Below, one piece after another: positions 1 through 6,910 of a DNA stretch of 64,000 nt. The notes beneath the pieces are model-generated. The model was given only the letters and a program-made list of their open reading frames with translations. It made no database searches and was not told where the DNA came from. A program made the translations under genes and the position numbers. Source of the DNA: Polaribacter sejongensis (GTDB lineage Bacteria > Bacteroidota > Bacteroidia > Flavobacteriales > Flavobacteriaceae); contig NZ_CP150667.1 of the NCBI RefSeq assembly GCF_038024065.1, positions 1,867,501 through 1,931,500 of the forward strand. Reading direction: 5' to 3'. Each line of letters begins with the position of its first letter. Position 1 is the stretch's first letter.

Positions 1-963
1 GATAGTTTAAAAAACAGAAATGTAAAATTCACCAATAATGTGAGAATTTTACCTGATGATGTAGTTGGTTTACAACAATATGCAGTCGCAAGAAATTCGG
101 TTATTAACATACGCTCTAACCCAAAACATTCTGCTGAATTAGGCACGCAAGGTTTACTTGGAATGTCTGTAAAAGTATTGGATAAAAAAGGTGATTTCTA
201 TAGAATTCAGACTCCAGATAAATATATTTCTTGGGTAGATAGAGGCGGAATTCAATTAATGAATAAAAGTGAATTTGATGCATGGAACAATGCTAAAAAA
301 GTAATTTTCACCGAAACTTATGGATATACTTATGCTGATAAATCTGAAAACTCTAAAATTGTTTCTGATATTACTTTAGGTGCATTATTGCAATATGTTT
401 CTGAAGATAATGATTTTTATGAAGTAAAATATCCTGATAACAGAATAGCGTATCTTAAAAAGAAGGAAGCTGTTATGTACAATTCTTGGTTAGAAAGCGT
501 GGTTGCTACAAAAGAGAATGTAGAAACTGCTGCCAAAACTATGACTGGTTTCCCTTATTTATGGGGCGGAACTTCTAGCAAAGGAATTGATTGTAGTGGT
601 TTTACTAAAATGGTGTATTTAATGAATGGCTTTATCATTCCTAGAGATGCTTCTCAACAAATAAATGCAGGTAAAACGGTAGATAAAGATTTAAAATTTG
701 AAGGTTTAGAAAAAGGAGATTTAATGTTCTTTGGAAAAAAAGCAACTACTGATGCCAAACAACGTGTTACCCACGTAGGAATTTGGTTAGGAAATGATAA
801 AATGGAATTTATACATTCTGCAGGAAATGTGCATTTAAGTTCTATGAACGCTGATGAAGCTAATTATGATGAATTTAATAAGAATAGATATTTAGGTAGC
901 CAACGTTACTTGGGGTTTGAAGATAAGATGATTGTTGATTTGAAAGAGAAGATAAAGCTTTAG
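1..963 (+). CDS. C40 (NlpC/P60) peptidase with two SH3b domains, 5'-truncated
   Basis: The reading frame is open to the first base, so the N-terminus lies outside the window; the GTG at 40 is an internal codon. Two bacterial SH3-like segments (about codons 20-90 and 100-160 of the visible part) precede an NlpC/P60 domain. The catalytic Cys is in a DCSGF motif (codon 592-594) and the first His in THVGIW (codon 772-774), with a further HSAG motif downstream. Two SH3b domains followed by NlpC is the architecture of YkfC-type gamma-D-glutamyl-L-diamino acid endopeptidases, which process murein peptides, probably in the periplasm. The exact substrate is inference. The nearest downstream gene begins about 260 bases away. 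Confidence 0.88.
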   Translation, partial: DSLKNRNVKFTNNVRILPDDVVGLQQYAVARNSVINIRSNPKHSAELGTQGLLGMSVKVLDKKGDFYRIQTPDKYISWVDRGGIQLMNKSEFDAWNNAKKVIFTETYGYTYADKSENSKIVSDITLGALLQYVSEDNDFYEVKYPDNRIAYLKKKEAVMYNSWLESVVATKENVETAAKTMTGFPYLWGGTSSKGIDCSGFTKMVYLMNGFIIPRDASQQINAGKTVDKDLKFEGLEKGDLMFFGKKATTDAKQRVTHVGIWLGNDKMEFIHSAGNVHLSSMNADEANYDEFNKNRYLGSQRYLGFEDKMIVDLKEKIKL

Positions 964-992
964 GTGTAATAAGTAAGCATTCATTGACAAAT

Positions 993-1013
993 AAGTTCAA
1001 AAAAGAACTTTTT
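993..1013 (+). terminator. Hairpin terminator of the C40 peptidase gene
   Basis: AAGTTC (993-998) and GAACTT (1005-1010) form a 6-bp stem around an A6 loop, followed by TTT. It lies 30 bases after the stop codon. Confidence 0.55.
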
Positions 1014-1049
1014 AAATAAAATTAATAAAAAATGAAATTAATAGTCTAA

Positions 1050-1200
1050 ATAAAACAACGAAATACAACACCTTGTATAACTAATTGCTAGTTTTGCTCA
1101 CTTAGGAAATTCCTCTAGAATTTCTGCGTTCGTGTTTTATTTATTAATTTAACTTCTTAAACAACGCAACAAACCATAACAACAACCTTGGAATTCATTG
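1050..1200. other. Non-coding patch with a dyad, cassette-boundary-like
   Basis: GAAATTC (1106-1112) and GAATTTC (1118-1124) form a perfect 7-bp dyad with a 5-base spacer inside a stretch with little coding potential. Together with the small ORFs that follow, it resembles non-coding spacers seen between small variable genes in Flavobacteriia. That resemblance is from memory and was not checked. No integrase or transposase is present. Confidence 0.35.
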
Positions 1201-1224
1201 AGAAAAACCGTTAAAAGTGAAAAT

Positions 1225-1476
1225 ATGAGTAATTTAAAAGACATTAAATCGGAAATTGAAAAATATGCGAATGATTCAAATCTGACTGAATTACAAATTG
1301 TTGAGAAATTAGAAAAACACTATTTTGACAAAGAAGTAAACAAAAACTTAACGCTGTATAAAAAAGGAAAGAAAAAAGTGAGCGAAATAACAAAAGACCT
1401 AAAAATCTCGCCACGAAAATTTTATGCGATTTTAGAGAAGAAGAAAATAGAACATAAGAAATATAAAAAGGAGTAA
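1225..1476 (+). CDS. Small lysine-rich protein with HTH-like C-terminus
   Basis: 83 residues from the ATG at 1225; an in-frame TTG at 1198 would add nine residues but has nothing to favour it. The N-terminal half looks helical and acidic/basic. The C-terminal half, about residues 45-75 (SEITKDLKISPRKFYAILEK), has the spacing of a helix-turn-helix, so DNA binding is possible. I do not recognise the family. It stands alone in a gene-poor patch between short dyads, suggesting accessory DNA. A small regulator or an orphan antitoxin-like protein are both possible, with no toxin beside it. Confidence 0.5.
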   Translation: MSNLKDIKSEIEKYANDSNLTELQIVEKLEKHYFDKEVNKNLTLYKKGKKKVSEITKDLKISPRKFYAILEKKKIEHKKYKKE

Positions 1477-1488
1477 TTTTAAATATGA

Positions 1489-1560
1489 CGTTAGACTTTT
1501 AGCTAACTTGTGGCATCCACTTACTCAAACCACATAACAAAGCTTCTAAATACACGTTAC
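1489..1560. other. Short dyads between two small genes
   Basis: GTTAG...CTAAC (from 1489) and GTGG-CAT-CCAC follow one another within about 30 bases. GTTAGAC fits the integron R' core GTTRRRY, but I could not find a convincing partner core site, so this is not called an attC site. Confidence 0.25.
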
Positions 1561-1587
1561 AACAATATTGAACTAAGGGATAACACT

Positions 1588-2154
1588 ATGAAAAATAATC
1601 TTACTGACATGAAATGCCTAGACATCTACCTATCTGGTCTTAATAAAGAAGAATATAATGAAATAAAACCAAAAGTTGAAATTTCAAAAGTAAAAACCAC
1701 GCCTTTAGTGAGTTGGGATATTTTTATGGATGATTATTATATAAGGTTAATTGAAGCTAAAAAGAGAATGGAAATCGAACAAGTACTTTCTTTTGCTAAA
1801 AAGTTCAATTGGAAAAATGACCTAGATCTTGCTTTTTCTGAAAATGACTATGAAGCATTAATCGTAACTGACAAAAATCAAAACATAATTTGGGTAAACG
1901 AAGGATTTACATCAATGACAGGTTATTCTAAAAAATTCGCAATAAACAAAACACCTAAATTCTTACAAGGAGAAGAGACTTCAGTAAAAACCAAAAATAG
2001 AATTCAGGAAAAAATAGAGCAAGTAACGCCTTTTAAAGAAATTATTGTAAACTACAAAAAAGACGGAACAGCTTATAATTGTGAAGTTAAGATAATTCCA
2101 TTATTTAATGAGAATACAACTCACTACCTAGCGTTCGAAAAAAAAATAGGATAG
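1588..2154 (+). CDS. LOV-like PAS domain protein lacking the photoactive cysteine
   Basis: 188 residues from the ATG at 1588, with a purine-rich AAGGGA upstream; the open frame extends back to 1510 without a better start. The N-terminal 85 residues are helical and unrecognised. Residues about 88-186 are a PAS fold with LOV hallmarks: a WVNEGFTSMTGYS-type segment, then KFLQGEETS, then KKDGTAYNCEVKIIPLFNE. In photoactive LOV domains the segment is GxNCRFLQG with the adduct-forming Cys; here it reads NKTPKFLQG, with no Cys at that position. There is no kinase, GGDEF or HTH output domain. It may bind flavin and act by redox, or be a plain PAS scaffold. Ligand and partner are unknown. Confidence 0.72.
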   Translation: MKNNLTDMKCLDIYLSGLNKEEYNEIKPKVEISKVKTTPLVSWDIFMDDYYIRLIEAKKRMEIEQVLSFAKKFNWKNDLDLAFSENDYEALIVTDKNQNIIWVNEGFTSMTGYSKKFAINKTPKFLQGEETSVKTKNRIQEKIEQVTPFKEIIVNYKKDGTAYNCEVKIIPLFNENTTHYLAFEKKIG

Positions 2155-2237
2155 GTTAAAATTACTGTAATCAATAAGGTGTATTAAAAATTGCTTATTT
2201 TTAGGTTAATCAAAGTTCGTTGTAACCTATTAAAATT

Positions 2238-2972
2238 ATGCAAAAAACAGATTTCAGTAATTTAAAAGTGATTTACATAAATTGTACTCTTAAAAAATCA
2301 CCACAAGAAAGCCATACCAAAACATTAATGGAAGTTTCAAAAGCCATTATGGCTAAAGAAAACGTTAAAATAGATGAGATTAGACTAATAGACCATCAAG
2401 TAGCGAGTGGCGTTTATCCTGATATGACTGAACATGGATGGGATATTGATGAGTGGCCAGAATTAACAAAGAGAATTCTAGACGCTGATATTCTTATCGT
2501 TGGAACACCAATTTGGCTTGGAGAAAAATCTTCTGAAGCTCAAAAACTAATTGAAAGGCTTTATGCTTTAAGTGGTTTAACTAATAATAAGGGTCAGTAT
2601 GTTTTCTATGGTAAAGTTGGCGGCTGCATAATTACAGGTAATGAAGATGGTGTAAAACATTGTGCAATGGGAATATTATATTCGCTTCAACACGTAGGAT
2701 ATTCTATACCACCACAAGCAGATTCTGGATGGATTGGAAAAGTTGGCCCTGGACCAAGTTATGGAGATAAAGAGTGGAAAGGAGAAAAATTAGACAAACC
2801 TGTTGGTTTCGATAGTGATTTTACAAATAGAAATACAACTTTTATGACCTATAATTTACTTCATTTAGCACTGATGTTAAAGAAAAACGGCGGCTACAAT
2901 AATTACGGGAACTCCCGAGAAGAATGGGATGATGGAGAACGTTGGGAATTTGAAAACCCAGAATACAGATAA
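2238..2972 (+). CDS. Flavodoxin-fold NAD(P)H-dependent oxidoreductase
   Basis: 244 residues. The N-terminus (VIYINCTLKKSPQESHT) fits the phosphate-binding loop of the FMN reductase/flavodoxin superfamily. A TPIWLGEKSSEAQKLIERL segment matches the second FMN-contacting loop, and GGCIITGNEDGVKH the third. The length suits the NADPH-dependent FMN-reductase group, longer than plain flavodoxins because of a C-terminal extension with a hydrophobic helix (about 205-220). It is probably a cytosolic reductase with a small-molecule or quinone substrate that cannot be fixed from sequence. It is convergent with the M23 peptidase gene. Confidence 0.82.
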   Translation: MQKTDFSNLKVIYINCTLKKSPQESHTKTLMEVSKAIMAKENVKIDEIRLIDHQVASGVYPDMTEHGWDIDEWPELTKRILDADILIVGTPIWLGEKSSEAQKLIERLYALSGLTNNKGQYVFYGKVGGCIITGNEDGVKHCAMGILYSLQHVGYSIPPQADSGWIGKVGPGPSYGDKEWKGEKLDKPVGFDSDFTNRNTTFMTYNLLHLALMLKKNGGYNNYGNSREEWDDGERWEFENPEYR

Positions 2973-3010
2973 AAACTGAATACATTAAATAGCTTCAAAA
3001 AAAAAGCATT

Positions 3011-3859
3011 TTAATACTTTCTATGATACTTTACTTTTTCTTCTAAATAAATAGGTGATTCTGTTCCGTCGTTAATTTTAAACTTGGTTTTAAGAGTTTC
3101 TCTCTTAATAATTTCTTGCTTAAAAACCTCAAAATGTAAATGAGGACCGGTTGACCAACCAATGTTTCCGCTTTTAGCAATTAACTGACCTTTGGCAACT
3201 TTATCGCCTGGTTTTACGTTAGCAGAATTGGTATTTATATGTGCGTAATCGGAGAATGTACCGTCTGAATGATAGATTAAAATAAAATTATTATACTCTA
3301 AACAACCTTTGGTAACACATGTTTTGGTGTTATGATCTACCACCTTAATTACAACGCCTTCTCTTGCTGCATAAATATCCGTGCCAATTGGCATTAGAAA
3401 ATCTAGTGCGTTTTTCTTTTGATGTGTTATGGTACCATTATAACCTTGAGATACTTTAAACTTTTTCCCTTCTTTAAAAGGAAGGTTGTAAATGTATTCT
3501 TCAACAGCAACGGTGTCTTTCTTTTTTACAGCAATAGTATCTTTTTCTTTCGTGGCAAAGTCTCCGTAATTGTACCTTGTTTTAGAATTGTACTTATAAG
3601 CGCCAGCCTTAATTGCTTTTAGAGTAGTAATTACAAAGCCTGTAGTTCTTGCAGGAATTACGTATGTTTTAAAATTTCCGTTGGATGTAGACAAGTTCAC
3701 TAACTCTAAATCGACCTCTACCGAAACCGGACAATACTCATTATTGTCTGCTAAAAACTCAAATCCATTCTCTGCTTTTTTAAAATAAGTTTTAAAATTA
3801 AGTTGAGAGAATGAATTATAAGAAATTAATAAAATGAAAATAAATAGATATTTATTCAT
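3011..3859 (-). CDS. M23 family metallopeptidase (LytM/peptidoglycan endopeptidase)
   Basis: 282 residues with a short signal peptide (about 1-18, ending SFSQ), so exported. The C-terminal half is a LytM domain: zinc ligands H146 and D153 (H-x6-D), YAH at 205-207, and GPHLHFEVF with H240/H242. Two cysteines (181 and 186) inside the domain could form a disulfide. The N-terminal 130 residues are a beta-rich region of unknown role. The family cleaves peptide cross-links of peptidoglycan, and all zinc residues are present, so it should be active. Its stop is 38 bases from the convergent flavodoxin gene; its start lies 10 bases after the serA-fusion stop, so the two are probably co-transcribed. 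Confidence 0.9.
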   Translation of the reverse strand: MNKYLFIFILLISYNSFSQLNFKTYFKKAENGFEFLADNNEYCPVSVEVDLELVNLSTSNGNFKTYVIPARTTGFVITTLKAIKAGAYKYNSKTRYNYGDFATKEKDTIAVKKKDTVAVEEYIYNLPFKEGKKFKVSQGYNGTITHQKKNALDFLMPIGTDIYAAREGVVIKVVDHNTKTCVTKGCLEYNNFILIYHSDGTFSDYAHINTNSANVKPGDKVAKGQLIAKSGNIGWSTGPHLHFEVFKQEIIKRETLKTKFKINDGTESPIYLEEKVKYHRKY

Positions 3860-3869
3860 TTGTTATCTA

Positions 3870-5762
3870 CTAATACAACACTCTAAATTTAATAGTCCCT
3901 TCAATTTCTCTTAAGGCGTCTAAAACTTCTTTGTTGTATTCTTTATCTAAATCTGTTATTACATAGCCAACTTTTGGATCTGTAGATAAAAACTGACCAT
4001 TAATATTCAAGTCATATTCTGCTAAAACTTTGTTTATTTTAGCCATTACACCTGGTACATTTTTATGAATGTGTAAAAAACGGTGTGCATTTGTTTGTCT
4101 TGGTAAACGAATATTTGGGAAGTTTACAGCATCTACTGTATTTCCAGAATTAATGTACGCCATAATTTTACTTGGTACAAAATCAGCAATATCTCTTTGT
4201 GCTTCTTCTGTACTTCCACCAACATGCGGAGTTAAAATTACGTTTGGTAAACCTTGTAATTCAGAGTAAAATTCTCCGTTTTTTCTAGGTTCAGAAGGAT
4301 ATACATCTACTGCAGCACCAGCTAATTTTCCACTTTTTAAAGCAGCAACCAATGCAGGAATATCTACTACAAAACCTCTTGCTAAGTTTACTAAAATTGC
4401 GCCATCCTTCATTTGAGAAATTTCTTTTTCTCCAATAAAGTTTTTGTTTGCAGAATTGTCATCAATATGTAAAGTAACCACATCAGATAATGCTAATAAG
4501 TCTGATAATTGATCAACTTTAGTTGCATTTCCTAAACCTAAGGTATCTTCTACATCATAATAATAAACATCCATACCTAAAGCTTCTGCTAAAACTGATA
4601 ATTGCTTACCAATATTACCATAACCTACAATACCTAGTTTTTTACCACGAACTTCTCTAGAACCTTCGGCAGTTTTATTCCATTGACCATTGTGAATTTC
4701 TGTACTTCTTTGAAAAACACTACGCATTAACATAATGATTTCTCCAATTGCTAATTCTACAACAGAACGTGTATTACTGTAAGGTGCATTAAAAACTACA
4801 ATTCCGCTTTCTTTACACGCTTCTAAATCTATTTGTTTGGTACCAATACAAAATGCACTAACTACCATTAATTTTTCTGCAGCGTCTACAACTCTTTGCG
4901 TTACGTTTGTTTTAGAACGAATACCTAAAACATGTACGTCTTTTATTTTTTCTATCAATTCGTCTTCAGACAAACTTTTAGAAACGGTTTCTACAGAAAA
5001 ACCATCTGTAGACAACTTGTTAAAAGCATCTGGATGTACGTTTTCTAATAATAATATTTTAATTCTATTCTTTGGGTATGAGATATTTCTTGGCAACTTG
5101 TTTACGTATAAAAATTCATCTAAATTTGGGGCAATGTGGTCTGCGTTTTCTGTTGTTTTAATTCTAGAAACGTTTTCTGTGTACGCAAAAAACTTATCTG
5201 CTACACCAGCTTCTCTAGTTACATAATCGCTGTACCCATCACCAATAACTTGTATCTCTCCTTCGAGATTCATGTCTTTTAAACACTTTATTTTTCCGTT
5301 GTGCTGAGACAATGGGTTATTAGCATCAAAACCAATAATTTCACCATCTGCTGCAAACTCAAAAGTATTTGCATACACTCTTTCTGAAGGTATATTGTAT
5401 TCTTCTACAATAGGATCTATAAACTCTTTAAATCCACAAGAAATCACATAGATGTCATCTGCAAATTTTTCAAAAAATTCTTTGTTGCTTTCTATGGATT
5501 TTGATACTTGCTTTTTTAAAGCTGCTACTAAACCAGACAAATCGGCTTGGTTAGCTTTTAATAATTTAATTCTTCTCTCTAATGATTCTGTGAAGGATAT
5601 TTCGCCGTCAATTCCTAAATTGGTAATGTCAATTATTTCTTGAATAATTGTCTCTTTTTTAGGATTGTTCTTTAAGGTTATTTCTGCTAAAACATCTAAT
5701 GCTTCTACCTTGGTTAAGGTACTGTCAAAATCGAAAATATAATTTCTTTTTGTGCTAATCAT
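3870..5762 (-). CDS. serA: Phosphoserine phosphatase-like HAD domain fused to D-3-phosphoglycerate dehydrogenase
   Basis: 630 residues in three blocks. Residues 1-215 are a HAD phosphatase of the SerB type with motif I DFDST (D11, D13) and a late GDGYSD motif, both intact. Residues about 230-550 are phosphoglycerate dehydrogenase, with the NAD motif GIVGYGNIG near 374-382 and a late HVGGSTEEAQ segment typical of SerA. Residues about 557-630 are an ACT domain, usually the serine-binding brake on SerA. One chain would therefore carry step 1 and possibly step 3 of serine synthesis; serC is not adjacent. That the HAD part hydrolyses phosphoserine is inference. The protein is far longer than ordinary SerA (about 400-530 residues). 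Confidence 0.9.
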   Translation of the reverse strand: MISTKRNYIFDFDSTLTKVEALDVLAEITLKNNPKKETIIQEIIDITNLGIDGEISFTESLERRIKLLKANQADLSGLVAALKKQVSKSIESNKEFFEKFADDIYVISCGFKEFIDPIVEEYNIPSERVYANTFEFAADGEIIGFDANNPLSQHNGKIKCLKDMNLEGEIQVIGDGYSDYVTREAGVADKFFAYTENVSRIKTTENADHIAPNLDEFLYVNKLPRNISYPKNRIKILLLENVHPDAFNKLSTDGFSVETVSKSLSEDELIEKIKDVHVLGIRSKTNVTQRVVDAAEKLMVVSAFCIGTKQIDLEACKESGIVVFNAPYSNTRSVVELAIGEIIMLMRSVFQRSTEIHNGQWNKTAEGSREVRGKKLGIVGYGNIGKQLSVLAEALGMDVYYYDVEDTLGLGNATKVDQLSDLLALSDVVTLHIDDNSANKNFIGEKEISQMKDGAILVNLARGFVVDIPALVAALKSGKLAGAAVDVYPSEPRKNGEFYSELQGLPNVILTPHVGGSTEEAQRDIADFVPSKIMAYINSGNTVDAVNFPNIRLPRQTNAHRFLHIHKNVPGVMAKINKVLAEYDLNINGQFLSTDPKVGYVITDLDKEYNKEVLDALREIEGTIKFRVLY

Positions 5763-5801
5763 TACTTAAGAATCTTGGTTGAATTTAAGTGAGTAAATCT
5801 A

Positions 5802-5809
5802 CAAATATA
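5802..5809 (-). promoter_or_regulatory. -7 box upstream of the serA fusion
   Basis: On the minus strand this reads TATATTTG, an exact TAnnTTTG. No TTG -33 element is visible at 17-23 bases. The predicted start lies about 35 bases before the ATG. Confidence 0.5.
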
Positions 5810-5903
5810 GTAGGGAATGAAGAAGCTAATTTACAGTTTTATGATATCTATTTTATTTATTCTGATAATTTAAAAATACTTATAGAATAATAGTTTTTCA
5901 TCC

Positions 5904-6725
5904 TTAAAAATTATGGAATCCTAAAAGAAATAACCACCAAACAATTGGCAACGCCTCTACCCAAAAGGAACTAAAGTACTTAGATTGTTCTTTTTCTGCT
6001 CTCATTAAGAAAATTATCAATAGAAAAAAGAAAAGCATAAAAGGAGTTTTTACTAGCGTATTGGCTGTAATCAAATACTCTAAAACTAAAGAAAAAACCA
6101 ATAGCGTTAATCCTAATTTCTTTGTTTTTGCTACGCCTATTTTCTTTGGGATGGTTTGTAAAGAAATAGCATCATATTGTACATCTCTTATATCAAAAGG
6201 CAATATTAAAACCACCACTATTAAAAACCTTTGCAACATTAGTAAAAGTATATTTAAAGTAATTTCTTTACCTGCATCTACCGCAGGAATTAATACTGTA
6301 AAACCTGCCCAAACAAAAGCTACAACTATAATTTTTAAATAACTTACCTCCCTTAAATTTTTATGAAATCCACTTAAAAAAGGAACTGCATATAATACCG
6401 TTAACAAACAGAAAGGAATGGTATAAAACAATGTTTTTAAAGGAATTTGATATGCAAAGTAACACAATACTAAAAAACAGAAGAATGAAAATACCTGTAT
6501 ATTCTTTAAGCTTTTGGTTAAACTCTTATGATGTAATTTTGCCACACCTGCATATTTTACAGAATTATACCCTGTAATAGTTCCCAAAAACATAAAATAA
6601 TTTAAGTCGCTATTATAAGGCAGATCTAAATAAATTTCTGTGATTTTTAGCAGCGCATACACAGAAAATGCAACATGAATACTTGCATTTATATAAAAAT
6701 CTAAAACCAATTTTAAGAATCTCAT
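5904..6725 (-). CDS. UbiA-like polytopic membrane protein
   Basis: 273 residues from the ATG at 6725 (start of MRFLKLVLDFY). The frame continues 22 codons upstream, but that stretch is polar and precedes a natural membrane start. Eight or so hydrophobic helices cover the protein. FDIRDVQYD near residue 178 matches the second Asp-rich motif of UbiA prenyltransferases. The first Asp motif (NDxxDxxxD) is not present; the corresponding loop reads GYNSVKYA. It is therefore either a divergent UbiA enzyme or a non-catalytic relative. It diverges from gcvP; no quinone or carotenoid genes are adjacent, so the substrate is unknown. Confidence 0.65.
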   Translation of the reverse strand: MRFLKLVLDFYINASIHVAFSVYALLKITEIYLDLPYNSDLNYFMFLGTITGYNSVKYAGVAKLHHKSLTKSLKNIQVFSFFCFLVLCYFAYQIPLKTLFYTIPFCLLTVLYAVPFLSGFHKNLREVSYLKIIVVAFVWAGFTVLIPAVDAGKEITLNILLLMLQRFLIVVVLILPFDIRDVQYDAISLQTIPKKIGVAKTKKLGLTLLVFSLVLEYLITANTLVKTPFMLFFFLLIIFLMRAEKEQSKYFSSFWVEALPIVWWLFLLGFHNF

Positions 6726-6822
6726 TCGGCAAAAATAGGTTTTATGTTCATAACATTCTTTTTTGGTTGATAATTCCCCCTTTTTTGGCAAAAAAATGGG
6801 CTAAATTATTTTATTATTTCCC

Positions 6823-6830
6823 TACTTTTG
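6823..6830 (+). promoter_or_regulatory. -7 box upstream of gcvP
   Basis: TACTTTTG matches TAnnTTTG exactly and lies 80 bases before the gcvP ATG. No TTG at the expected spacing. I see no glycine-riboswitch-like structure in the leader. Confidence 0.5.
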
Positions 6831-6910
6831 GTCTGCAAAATTTCGAATAAATACACACAACTAAGAACAATCGAAATCATATTAAAATAGCATTAACAAA
6901 ACCCTATTAA

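Noticed and set aside
1489..1560. attC recombination site
   Set aside because: One core half-site fits (GTTAGAC) but no RYYYAAC partner or full fold was found, and no integrase is present.
6726..6791. Extra 22 residues for the UbiA-like protein
   Set aside because: They are polar, unlike the natural membrane-protein start MRFLKLVLDFY.
6726..6910. Possible glycine riboswitch before gcvP
   Set aside because: No paired glycine-riboswitch-like core or long GC-rich leader is visible; only a -7 box and AT-rich DNA.
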